Part shown: one piece after another, positions 14,329-21,710 of the stretch
Layout of the letters: each line of letters starts with the position of its first letter
How positions within the stretch are numbered: position 1 is the stretch's first letter
DNA from: an uncultured Clostridia bacterium
Lineage (GTDB): Bacteria > Bacillota > Clostridia > TANB77 > CAG-508
NCBI GenBank assembly: GCA_948745425.1
Contig: CAPZDM010000016.1
Location: 1-28,274, forward strand
DNA: 28,274 nucleotides
Direction of reading: 5' to 3'
Program-made: the position numbers and the translations under genes
The notes under the pieces: model-generated
The model's input: the letters and a program-made list of their open reading frames with translations, nothing else
The model's database searches: none
Told to the model about the DNA's origin: nothing

Positions 14329-15165
14329 ATGCCTAATGAAGAAAATTATATAATTGAAAATGAAATAACTGATACCACAAAAAAACAAGAATATTGGAAT
14401 ACTGGTATTGGATTAAATAAAGTTGATAATTTAGAACCTTCTAAATATTTATTAGAATTATCTGAAAAAAATATTAATGGAGAACTAAAGTATTATGAAG
14501 TAGAAAACTTATTAAAAGCATATTATGAAACTCAAAACTCTAATGACATAAATATTCAAAAAGAAAAAGAATGCGATTTAGTATCATTAAGAATAGCACA
14601 GCTTTTAGAAGATAAAAGTTTTGGGTTTAGTCCTATTACTTTAAAGAATATTCATAAATACTTATTTAAAGATATCTATGATTTTGCAGGTAATTATAGA
14701 AATTATAATATTACCAAAAAAGAGGATATACTAAATGGAGATACTGTTAAATATGTAAATTATCAAGATATAGAAAGCTATTTTGAATATGATTTTAAAG
14801 AAGAAAAGGATTTTGATTATTCAAAACTAAATAATGACGAATTAATAAAACATATTGCAAAATTTACTTCAAGTATTTGGCAAGTACATCCTTTTGGAGA
14901 AGGTAATACTAGAACTACAGCAGTGTTTATCGAAAAATATCTTAATAATATGGGATTTAATGTTAATAATGATATGTTTAAAGATAAAAGTTTATATTTT
15001 AGGAATGCACTAGTTAGAAGTAATTATGGAAATATTCCAAAAGGAATTTATCCTACATTTGATTATATATTAATGTTTTTTGGGAACTTATTACAAGGTA
15101 AAAACAATGAACTTGAAAATAGAGAATTATATATTAAAGAGTTATTTGAAAATAATAAAAAATAA
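14329..15165 (+). CDS. Fic-family protein (278 aa)
   Basis: The Fic core has the catalytic motif HPFGEGNTRT (His187), which transfers AMP or a related group to a target hydroxyl. Upstream come ITLKNIHKYLFKDIYDFAGN and YRNYNITKKED, the flap region of the family. The ending NLLQGKNNELENRELYI is typical for bacterial Fic proteins of this length. I do not see a clear inhibitory (S/T)xxxE(G/N) helix; the nearest C-terminal candidate, NNELEN, lacks the Ser/Thr. An antitoxin gene is not visible next door. The RBS is taggaggttttcat. It could act as a toxin or a housekeeping modifier. Confidence 0.88.
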   Translation: MPNEENYIIENEITDTTKKQEYWNTGIGLNKVDNLEPSKYLLELSEKNINGELKYYEVENLLKAYYETQNSNDINIQKEKECDLVSLRIAQLLEDKSFGFSPITLKNIHKYLFKDIYDFAGNYRNYNITKKEDILNGDTVKYVNYQDIESYFEYDFKEEKDFDYSKLNNDELIKHIAKFTSSIWQVHPFGEGNTRTTAVFIEKYLNNMGFNVNNDMFKDKSLYFRNALVRSNYGNIPKGIYPTFDYILMFFGNLLQGKNNELENRELYIKELFENNKK

Positions 15166-15186
15166 TTCATCCCCACAAACGCAAAT

Positions 15187-15215
15187 TTGAAAAGTATACA
15201 TAAATATGTTATAAT
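15187..15215 (+). promoter_or_regulatory. SigA-type promoter for a short transcript
   Basis: TTGAAA (15187-15192), 17-bp spacer, TATAAT (15210-15215). Confidence 0.75.
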
Positions 15216-15216
15216 C

Positions 15217-15295
15217 TTTTATAAGAGATAATTAAAAGAAATGAAGTCGCTCGGGAGGCTATTTATAATAGCCTCTTTCTCTAATTATAAAAATC
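15217..15295 (+). ncRNA. Candidate small structured RNA or leader attenuator
   Basis: The transcript expected from the promoter just upstream folds into two nested stems. The outer pair is ttttata-agag (15217-15227) with ctct-aat-tataaaa (15279-15292, 3-nt bulge). The inner terminator-like hairpin is gaggctatt (15255-15263) with aatagcctc (15267-15275), followed by TTTCTCT. About 115 nt separate it from the next gene. It carries no ORF. It matches no RNA family I know. It may be a sRNA of about 65 nt or a conditional attenuator of the methyltransferase at 15409. Confidence 0.45.
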
Positions 15296-15408
15296 AACTT
15301 TATTTGCTTGCTTTTTTGTAAATAATGTTATATATTATTATTAAAAGTTAATTTATTTTAAAGAAATTTAATAGAAAAGATAGGATATTTAGAAAGGAAA
15401 TAATAACA

Positions 15409-16272
15409 ATGAATACAGCAAACAATTGGAAAGATTATGAAATAATAGACATGGCAGATGGAGAAAAGTTAGAAAGATGGGGTAAGGTATTATTAGTAAG
15501 ACCAGATCCACAAATTATATGGAAGGAAAAGACATTCTCCAATAAATGGAAAGACATAAATGCAAGATATAATAGAAGTAAAACAGGAGGAGGAAGTTGG
15601 GAATATGTAAATCGTTTGCCAAAAGCATGGCAAATAAAATATAGAGACTTAACATTTAATATAAAACCAATGGGATTTAAGCACACAGGGTTATTTCCAG
15701 AGCAAGCAGTTAACTGGGACTGGATGATAGACAAAATACAAAAATCAAAAAGAGAAATTAAAGTATTAAATCTATTTGCATATACTGGAGGAGCAACAGT
15801 TGCATGCAGTTATGCAGGAGCAAGTGTATGTCATGTAGATAGCTCAAAAGGGATGGTAACATGGGCAAAAGAAAATATCATCTCATCAGGATTACAGAAA
15901 AAACCAGTAAGATTTATAGTAGATGATGTAAATAAATTTGTTAATAGAGAAATAAGAAGAGGAAATAAATATGATGCGATAATAATGGATCCACCATCTT
16001 ATGGAAGAGGAGCAAATGGAGAGGTATGGCAATTTGAAAATAACATTGCAGACTTAGTAAAACTATGTACAAATGTATTATCAGAAAACCCATTATTTTT
16101 CTTAATAAACTCTTATACAACAGGAATATCATCATCAGTGTTAGAAAATATATTAAGACTTAATATAAATCCGAAATACAAAGGAAAATTCTCATCAGGA
16201 GAAATTGGGCTACCAATGACAGACTCAAAATTGGTGTTGCCAGCAGGGATATATGGACGTTGGGAACAGTAG
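15409..16272 (+). CDS. Class I SAM-dependent methyltransferase, RlmI/RlmK-like (287 aa)
   Basis: The Rossmann methyltransferase core is visible: motif I VLNLFAYTGGATVACSYAGA, acidic strand 2 CHVDSSKGMVTWAKEN, and motif IV IIMDPPSYGRG. This Asn/Asp-Pro-Pro-Ser-Tyr pattern belongs to the rRNA cytosine-C5/guanine-N2 group (RlmI and RlmK C-terminal domain), but no PUA domain precedes it. The N-terminus (DGEKLERWGKVLLVRPDPQI) is the conserved opening of this Firmicutes subgroup. It is followed 34 bp later by a pseudouridine synthase, so both probably modify rRNA or tRNA. Exact target unknown. The RBS is agaaaggaaataa. Confidence 0.8.
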   Translation: MNTANNWKDYEIIDMADGEKLERWGKVLLVRPDPQIIWKEKTFSNKWKDINARYNRSKTGGGSWEYVNRLPKAWQIKYRDLTFNIKPMGFKHTGLFPEQAVNWDWMIDKIQKSKREIKVLNLFAYTGGATVACSYAGASVCHVDSSKGMVTWAKENIISSGLQKKPVRFIVDDVNKFVNREIRRGNKYDAIIMDPPSYGRGANGEVWQFENNIADLVKLCTNVLSENPLFFLINSYTTGISSSVLENILRLNINPKYKGKFSSGEIGLPMTDSKLVLPAGIYGRWEQ

Positions 16273-16306
16273 AGATTGGAAAAAAACTGTTAAAAAGGAG
16301 AGAAAA

Positions 16307-16975
16307 ATGCTAAATATTCTATATGAAGATAACCACATAATAGTAGTAGAGAAAATGCCGAATGTTCCATCACAAGGGGACAAAACAGGAGACAAAGATA
16401 TGTTAACAATAATAAAAGAATATATAAAAGAAAAATACAATAAACCAGGAAACGTATATCTAGGGCTAATACACAGATTAGATAGGCCTGTTGGAGGAGT
16501 TATGGTATTTGCGAAAACCTCAAAATCAGCAGCTAGACTAAGCGAACAAGTCAGAAATAAAGAATTAAAAAAAGAATATTTAGTAGTAGCAGACGGAAAA
16601 TTTGAAAAAACAAAAGGACATCTAGAAGATTATTTGATAAAAAACGAAAGAAACAATTTAAGTAAAGTAGTAAAAGCAGAAACAAAAAATGCAAAGCTTG
16701 CAAGTTTAGATTATGAAGTAATAAAATATAATGAAGAAATAGACTTATCTGTTGTAAAAATAAACTTACATACAGGAAGGCATCATCAAATAAGAGTACA
16801 GTTATCTAATATAGAACATAGTATTTATGGAGACCAGAAATATGGAACAAGAGGACATGGAAAACAGATAGCATTATGGGCATACAAATTAACATTCAAT
16901 CATCCAATAACCAAAGAAGAGATAACATTCGAATGTTTACCAGAAAAAAATGGAACATGGAAAATTCTAGATTAA
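16307..16975 (+). CDS. RluA-family RNA pseudouridine synthase (222 aa)
   Basis: The catalytic motif HRLDRPVGGVMVFAKT contains Asp59. Other family blocks are the opening ILYEDNHIIVVEKMPN, KEYLVVADG, and the LHTGRHHQIRVQLSNIEHSI block with GDQKYG. There is no N-terminal S4 domain, so it belongs to the short single-domain group. The start chosen is the ATG at 16307, after aaaaaggagaga. The frame stays open to 16253, but that start has no RBS and lies inside the preceding gene. Substrate not predictable. The gene is followed by a strong terminator. Confidence 0.88.
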   Translation: MLNILYEDNHIIVVEKMPNVPSQGDKTGDKDMLTIIKEYIKEKYNKPGNVYLGLIHRLDRPVGGVMVFAKTSKSAARLSEQVRNKELKKEYLVVADGKFEKTKGHLEDYLIKNERNNLSKVVKAETKNAKLASLDYEVIKYNEEIDLSVVKINLHTGRHHQIRVQLSNIEHSIYGDQKYGTRGHGKQIALWAYKLTFNHPITKEEITFECLPEKNGTWKILD

Positions 16976-16990
16976 TTTTATGAAAATTAG

Positions 16991-17045
16991 AAAATCATTT
17001 ACGAAATTAAAAGATTAGAAGTTTTGTAAATGATTTTTTGTTTTT
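16991..17045 (+). terminator. Strong terminator after the pseudouridine synthase gene
   Basis: aaaatcatttac (16991-17002) pairs with gtaaatgatttt (17026-17037), followed by TTGTTTTTT. Confidence 0.8.
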
Positions 17046-17123
17046 TATAAACAAAATGTAAAATAATGCAAATAAAAGTATAAAATTTGAATGTAGAAAA
17101 GTTATAAAAAGGAATGCGATAAT

Positions 17124-17741
17124 ATGGTTGATAAAATTTGTGATTTTATTTTGGCAAGAATAAAAAGGGAAATGCCAGAACTTGATGAGGAACGCACTGA
17201 AGTCATAAATTATGGACTACAGATGATAATAGGGGAAGTACCTAAACTAGTAGGAACTTTAATAATAGCCTATTTACTCGGAGTATTAAAACTAACATTA
17301 ATAACTTACATAATGCTATTACCATATAAATATTTTGTTGGGGGAGTACATGCAAAAAGCCATATTGCCTGTATGATAACCACACCAGCTATTTATTGTG
17401 GAAATGCATTAATAAGCAAAAGCTTACCATTTATACCAAGCACATATAGATATTTAGCAATACTGATAGTTTGGATATTTAGTATGATAGTAATAACTAT
17501 ATATGCACCAGCAGACACAGAAAATGTCCCAATATTAAGAAAAAGAGAAAGAAAATTCAAGAAGATAATGTCTTATATAACAATGACCTTAACTTTGCTT
17601 GTAGCAATAATATTACAGAATAAGTATATTATTGTTTCAAATATATTAATTATTGGATGTTTAATACACTCAATATTTATAACAAAACCAATGTATAAAC
17701 TATACCATAATAAATATGGATATGAAGTTTATGCAGACTAA
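17124..17741 (+). CDS. agrB: AgrB accessory gene regulator protease/exporter
   Basis: Integral membrane cysteine endopeptidase that trims the AgrD precursor and forms the thiolactone ring. 205 aa, with five or six hydrophobic segments. The catalytic pair is visible as His76 and Cys83 in GGVHAKSHIACM, the same spacing as His77/Cys84 of S. aureus AgrB. The conserved YAPADTENVPI loop and KRERKFKK are also present. The precursor peptide follows 80 bp downstream, and the kinase/regulator pair is convergent beyond a terminator. The RBS is aaaggaatgcg. The identity is firm. Confidence 0.95.
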   Translation: MVDKICDFILARIKREMPELDEERTEVINYGLQMIIGEVPKLVGTLIIAYLLGVLKLTLITYIMLLPYKYFVGGVHAKSHIACMITTPAIYCGNALISKSLPFIPSTYRYLAILIVWIFSMIVITIYAPADTENVPILRKRERKFKKIMSYITMTLTLLVAIILQNKYIIVSNILIIGCLIHSIFITKPMYKLYHNKYGYEVYAD

Positions 17742-17821
17742 TTGTAATAATCCCAAAGTTTCTTAAGCCGGCAGGGGACTTTTCGATTATATAGATATTT
17801 GACTAAGGAGGGATAGGTAAT

Positions 17822-17944
17822 ATGGTAAAAACAATAGCTAAAATTGCAGAAAAAACCGCAAAAAATGCAAATTCAAGTTGTTGGATGGTTGGAGCATTTC
17901 ATCAACCTAAAATGCCAGCATCTTTAATAAAAAAAGATAAATAA
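17822..17944 (+). CDS. agrD: AgrD-type cyclic autoinducer precursor (40 aa)
   Basis: A 40-residue peptide. The N-terminal amphipathic helix (VKTIAKIAEKTAKNANSS) targets the membrane, Cys20 begins the future ring, and the tail contains HQPKMPASLIKK, the C-terminal recognition part cut off by AgrB. Between Cys20 and the QPKMP block lie WMVGAFH, so the mature peptide is probably built on CWMV plus one to three residues. The usual five-residue ring would close at Gly24; closing at a bulky residue such as Phe26 would give a seven-residue ring. The Shine-Dalgarno is excellent (taaggagggataggtaat). The signal should be sensed by the AgrC encoded opposite. Confidence 0.92.
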   Translation: MVKTIAKIAEKTAKNANSSCWMVGAFHQPKMPASLIKKDK

Positions 17945-18069
17945 GAATTATCAGCCTGTAGGCAATAAAAAATTAAATAAATATCATAGAAAAACTAATT
18001 AAAAATATAATATTTCCTTAAAATGATAGAAATTCGACGCTATCATAAACTTAAAAGTTACAAATATAA

Positions 18070-18104
18070 AAAAGGTTATTTGAAAAAACCACAAATAACC
18101 TTTT
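18070..18104. terminator. Bidirectional terminator between agrBD and agrCA
   Basis: A perfect 13-bp stem, aaaaggttatttg (18070-18082) and caaataacctttt (18092-18104), with a 9-nt loop and A/T runs on both sides. It serves the convergent agrD and agrC transcripts. Confidence 0.85.
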
Positions 18105-18144
18105 AATATATAAAATAAAAGAGTACAGGTATTATGCTCTTTTG

Positions 18145-19518
18145 CTATTTATCATAAATTTCTAATTGTTGTGTAAAAAATATAGAATCTTTTGTAGTAA
18201 ATAAATTTAAGTTTTTAGATTTATTTAATATTTTATTTACCTCCCATAAACCTAATCCATGTGGATTACCATCATCTTTTTTAGAGGTATAGCCTTTTTC
18301 ACGAATTCTATCTAAATTTATATTTTTATCACAATATGTATTTTGTATAAGTAATAATTGTCTAGGAGATTTTTCATCTCTTCTTATTTCTAGATTAATT
18401 ATCTTATCTTCACATCTTTCACAAGCTTCAATTGCATTATCAAGCAAAATACCAATGACTCTAGTGAATTCATAAATTTTCATATTTAGATTTTCCAGGC
18501 TTAGAGATACATGAATTTTCATTTCAATACCTAAATCTGTGGCTTTATAATATTTTGCAGTAAGCAAACTATATATTGCAGGGTCATTAATTGTTGCTGG
18601 ATTTAACATTTCTAAACTTTTTATATCCTCACAATCCATTTGCAATTGTTTATAATATTGCTTCAGACCATCAATGTCATTATTATTTATATATCCTCCT
18701 ATGGACTGAACAATATTTCCAAAATCATGTCTAAAAGTACGGATATCATCAAATAAAACTTTAAGTGTTGTATTATAATATTTTTCTTGTTCAAGATTTC
18801 TACTAGTAATCTCAAGTTTAGTAGTGTTCAACAAACTAAATATACTAACAAAGAAGTATGTTATAAAAGTGAAAAGGCTTAAAATAATAATTCTAAATGG
18901 AAGAGTATTATTATAAAAACAAATAAGATAAATTTGTGTACCAACAGTCAAAAAGCCGACAAGAGAATTTATTAAAATAACAATTTTATTATGTTTGCTT
19001 AAATTCTCAGAAAATATAATACTGTATTTTAGCCTTTTTATCAGAACATATATAATAAATGTTACTAAATATATTGTGAGAGTAATAGAAATTCTGAAGA
19101 TAGGTATGTTAAAGGCAACTTCATATGAGGCATTAAAGAATAGCAAATACAATTTAGCCAAAAGAACTTCTAAAGCTGCCGAAAAGGCTACAGGAATTAT
19201 CTCTGCTATTATACTTTTTAATATGCTTGCTTTAAAAACAAAATGTATTACTAATGCATAAACAATCATAAATATATAAGAACTATATGGCTTGTCAAGT
19301 AATGCATTAATTATACAAGTTGATACAAATAATGCCATCAGATATACAAAGTATTGATTTTTAGTGTACTTTATATCTAATATAGCTGTGAATAATAACA
19401 TACCAACAGTTATTTCAATAAAGATAAAGGGTATTCCAAACTTATTAAAAAGAATGGCAGTTAAACCATCATTGGGTGTAGTTAGCGACATCCAAACGGT
19501 TCGAAGAATTTCCAACAT
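18145..19518 (-). CDS. agrC: AgrC-type sensor histidine kinase (HPK10, GHKL)
   Basis: 457 aa. The N-terminal half has six or seven transmembrane helices, the peptide receptor. The DHp helix carries the phospho-acceptor in FRHDFGNIVQSI, followed by an HPK10-type kinase domain with the N box LLDNAIEACE and the G box NPHGLGLWEVNKIL. It should bind the cyclic AgrD peptide outside and phosphorylate the LytTR regulator encoded just upstream. It overlaps the 3' end of agrA by 50 bp and has a good RBS inside it (tatggaggtgataa), so the two are translationally coupled. The order agrA-agrC, opposed to agrBD, is unlike the S. aureus BDCA operon. Confidence 0.92.
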   Translation of the reverse strand: MLEILRTVWMSLTTPNDGLTAILFNKFGIPFIFIEITVGMLLFTAILDIKYTKNQYFVYLMALFVSTCIINALLDKPYSSYIFMIVYALVIHFVFKASILKSIIAEIIPVAFSAALEVLLAKLYLLFFNASYEVAFNIPIFRISITLTIYLVTFIIYVLIKRLKYSIIFSENLSKHNKIVILINSLVGFLTVGTQIYLICFYNNTLPFRIIILSLFTFITYFFVSIFSLLNTTKLEITSRNLEQEKYYNTTLKVLFDDIRTFRHDFGNIVQSIGGYINNNDIDGLKQYYKQLQMDCEDIKSLEMLNPATINDPAIYSLLTAKYYKATDLGIEMKIHVSLSLENLNMKIYEFTRVIGILLDNAIEACERCEDKIINLEIRRDEKSPRQLLLIQNTYCDKNINLDRIREKGYTSKKDDGNPHGLGLWEVNKILNKSKNLNLFTTKDSIFFTQQLEIYDK

Positions 19519-20206
19519 TTATCACCTCCATAAATTCATTTTTATATCTTGGACCAATATAACATTTGCTGTTATTATTAAAAAATATGGTATTAGTATT
19601 AACCTCAACATGACTTATATTAGATATATTTGCAATAAAAGACTTATGGCATCTAACAAAACCATTAGGTAATGTGTGCTTAATCTTTGAAAAAGAATTA
19701 TAAGTCTCGTATTCAGAATGTTCAGTATGGTAAACTAGTTTCATACCATCTTTTCTAATATAGTGAATATCATCCTGATTAATAAAAGTAGTACCATTAA
19801 TTTTTATAAAACGGTTATTTGAATTATCCAGATAATCCCTTAATCTAATCAAAGTCTCTTCAAGATTATCTTGAGAAATAGGTTTAACAAGATAATCAAA
19901 AGTATTAACTTTATAGGCTTCCATCATAAACTCAAAATGTCCAGTAGTAAAAATTAAATGTAAATTTTTATTTATTTTTCTTATTTCTTTAGCAATTGCT
20001 AATCCAACATTTTTATTCCTCAAATTGATATCTAAGAATAAAACGTCAACCGAATTATTTTTTATGTGGTCCAACAATTCATTGCCAGAATCTGTTTTAA
20101 AACTAATTCTGGCTTCTAGATTATGTTTGATAAATAGCTTAGATAACATTTCATCCAACCCATTTAAGAAGGATGAGTTATCATCACATAATACGAAATT
20201 TAACAT
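19469..20206 (-). CDS. agrA: AgrA-type response regulator (receiver + LytTR)
   Basis: Receiver domain: LCDDNSSF acidic pair, phospho-acceptor Asp in VLFLDINLR, Thr in LIFTTGH and Lys in YLVKPI. The C-terminal LytTR DNA-binding domain follows, with HYIRKDGMKLVYHTEHSEYE and GFVRCHKSFIANISNISHVE. I chose the ATG at 20206, behind GGGAGCG and directly in front of MLNFVLCDDN; the frame extends to 20275 but would add 23 residues before the first strand. Length from this start is 245 aa, normal for AgrA. It ends at UGA inside agrC. Its likely targets are the agr promoters and its own upstream region. Confidence 0.92.
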   Translation of the reverse strand: MLNFVLCDDNSSFLNGLDEMLSKLFIKHNLEARISFKTDSGNELLDHIKNNSVDVLFLDINLRNKNVGLAIAKEIRKINKNLHLIFTTGHFEFMMEAYKVNTFDYLVKPISQDNLEETLIRLRDYLDNSNNRFIKINGTTFINQDDIHYIRKDGMKLVYHTEHSEYETYNSFSKIKHTLPNGFVRCHKSFIANISNISHVEVNTNTIFFNNNSKCYIGPRYKNEFMEVINVGNSSNRLDVANYTQ

Positions 20207-20320
20207 ATTTTTCGCTCCCAACAAAAAAATATAAGTATTACAACAAAATTCGACATATTTACATAAACTTTCCATTACTAGATAATACTACGATAAAAAC
20301 GACAGAATGTCAAGAAACTA

Positions 20321-20357
20321 TAGTTAAAATTACAAATTTATACATACAATTTAACTA
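20321..20357. promoter_or_regulatory. TAGTTAAA inverted repeat upstream of agrA
   Basis: tagttaaa (20321-20328) and tttaacta (20350-20357) are exact inverted copies, about 115 bp before the agrA start. The known S. aureus AgrA sites contain ACAGTTAAG, so GTTAA-type arms make this a candidate LytTR operator. Arm orientation (inverted rather than direct) differs from the classical sites. Confidence 0.45.
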
Positions 20358-20454
20358 AAATATAAAATTTAACCAATAATTAATAAAGACTCAATAATTT
20401 AAACAAAACATATAAAAATGGTTAAATAAAATAAAAAGGGCAATGAGAACATAA

Positions 20455-20496
20455 AAAACTAAAGATTTAGTTAAAACCTAAAACTTTAGGTTTTTT
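20455..20496. terminator. Nested back-to-back terminators between agrA and pdaA
   Basis: On the plus strand aaaacctaaa (20473-20482) pairs with tttaggtttt (20485-20494), followed by TT. Just before it, aactaaa-ga-tttagtt (about 20457-20472) forms a hairpin whose minus-strand reading runs into TTTTTT. Each hairpin terminates in the opposite direction, insulating the two loci. Confidence 0.6.
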
Positions 20497-20554
20497 GTTA
20501 TATTCTAAAATCTCTCTCATAATATTAACTATAAGAATATAAGGAGGAGACATT

Positions 20555-21361
20555 ATGAAAAAGCGAATCATGATAATAGGGACAGGGATTATAGTAATAA
20601 TAACTATAGCCTTTGTAATAACCTTTAATGATAATTATAAACAAACGGTCACAACAAGTGGTGTAGCATTAAGTAATACAAAAATAGGATGGGGAGTAAA
20701 AAGAGTACCAAACAATGAACAACCAGACTTAGGTTCAACAAATGTAAAACTAATGAAAGAATATAATGGAATAGCAATGGGAAACAAAGACAAAAAGTAT
20801 GTGTATTTAACATTTGATGGAGGATATGAAGCAGGATATACAGAAAAGATATTAGATGCATTAAAAGAAAATGATGTAAAAGCAACATTCTTTATAACAG
20901 GGCATTACCTAAACACAGCAGGAGACATAGTCCAAAGGATGATAAACGAAGGTCATGTAGTAGGAAATCATACAGTAAATCATCATAGTATGACAGACTT
21001 ATCAGAAGAACAAATAAAAGAAGAAGTAGTAAAACTTCAAACAGCAGTATATGAAAAAACAGGATACGAAATGAGATACATAAGACCACCAAAAGGAGAA
21101 TACAGTGAAAGAACATTAGCAATAACCAATAACTTAGGGTACACAACGGTAATGTGGAGTCTAGCATATGATGACTGGGACGAAGCAAAACAAGGAAGAA
21201 CAGAATATGGAAAAGAAAAAATAATATCAAATATACATCCAGGAGCAGTAATACTACTACACTCAACATCAAAAGACAATTCAGAAATACTAGGAGACGT
21301 AATAAAAAAAATAAAAGAAATGGGCTATGAATTTAGAAGCATAGAACAATTTGAAAAGTGA
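20555..21361 (+). CDS. pdaA: PdaA-like spore-cortex polysaccharide deacetylase
   Basis: 268 aa. An N-terminal transmembrane anchor/signal covers residues 5-24. The NodB-homology domain carries YLTFDGGYEAGY (Asp88 as base; B. subtilis PdaA has FDNGYE), the metal-binding HTVNHH, the RPPKGEYSERT loop and VILLHSTSKDN, all in PdaA order. PdaA removes the N-acetyl group from muramic acid before delta-lactam formation in spore cortex, so it acts outside the mother-cell side membrane. The gene overlaps yqfC by 11 bp and opens the sporulation cluster. The RBS is taaggaggagacatt. It ends in UGA. Confidence 0.9.
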   Translation: MKKRIMIIGTGIIVIITIAFVITFNDNYKQTVTTSGVALSNTKIGWGVKRVPNNEQPDLGSTNVKLMKEYNGIAMGNKDKKYVYLTFDGGYEAGYTEKILDALKENDVKATFFITGHYLNTAGDIVQRMINEGHVVGNHTVNHHSMTDLSEEQIKEEVVKLQTAVYEKTGYEMRYIRPPKGEYSERTLAITNNLGYTTVMWSLAYDDWDEAKQGRTEYGKEKIISNIHPGAVILLHSTSKDNSEILGDVIKKIKEMGYEFRSIEQFEK

Positions 21362-21710
21362 GAAAGAATATAAAAATATAGAAAAGGAGACAACACCATT
21401 GAAAAAGAAAAAAAGAGTAACCAGAGGAATGAGCAGAATAAATGAAATCTTAGAAATGCCAGCAGAAGTAGTCTCAAACATACCCAAAATTTCAATTTTA
21501 GGCTTTGAAGAAATGCTTATAGAAAACTACAAGAACATCATAGAATATGAAAGTTTTTACATAAAAGTAAACACACATATTGGAGTTATAAATGTAAATG
21601 GGTTCAATTTAAACCTAATACAAATGAACCAAGACGATATGAAAATTACAGGAAAGATAGACAGCATAGACTTTGAAAACTATGAAGAAGACGAGATGGA
21701 GGAAAAATAA
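21351..21710 (+). CDS. yqfC: Sporulation protein YqfC
   Basis: A small protein (119 aa) of the YqfC/YabP family. The core is ILEMPAEVVSNIPKISILGF followed by LIENYKNIIEYESFYIKVNT, close to the family pattern (P.V..N.P.I.I.G...V.IEN..GI..Y). The N-terminal ~30 residues are basic, and a short acidic tail ends the protein. In B. subtilis yqfC and yqfD are SigE-controlled and adjacent, as here. The start overlaps the pdaA end by 11 bp. The stop TAA touches the GTG start of yqfD, and the yqfD RBS lies in its last codons. Confidence 0.88.
   Translation: MKSEKEYKNIEKETTPLKKKKRVTRGMSRINEILEMPAEVVSNIPKISILGFEEMLIENYKNIIEYESFYIKVNTHIGVINVNGFNLNLIQMNQDDMKITGKIDSIDFENYEEDEMEEK

Noticed and set aside
17742..17821. 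Riboswitch or pseudoknot between agrB and agrD
   Set aside because: A short GC patch (gccggcagggg) and possible crossing pairs ccc/ggg and aaagt/acttt are too weak to call.
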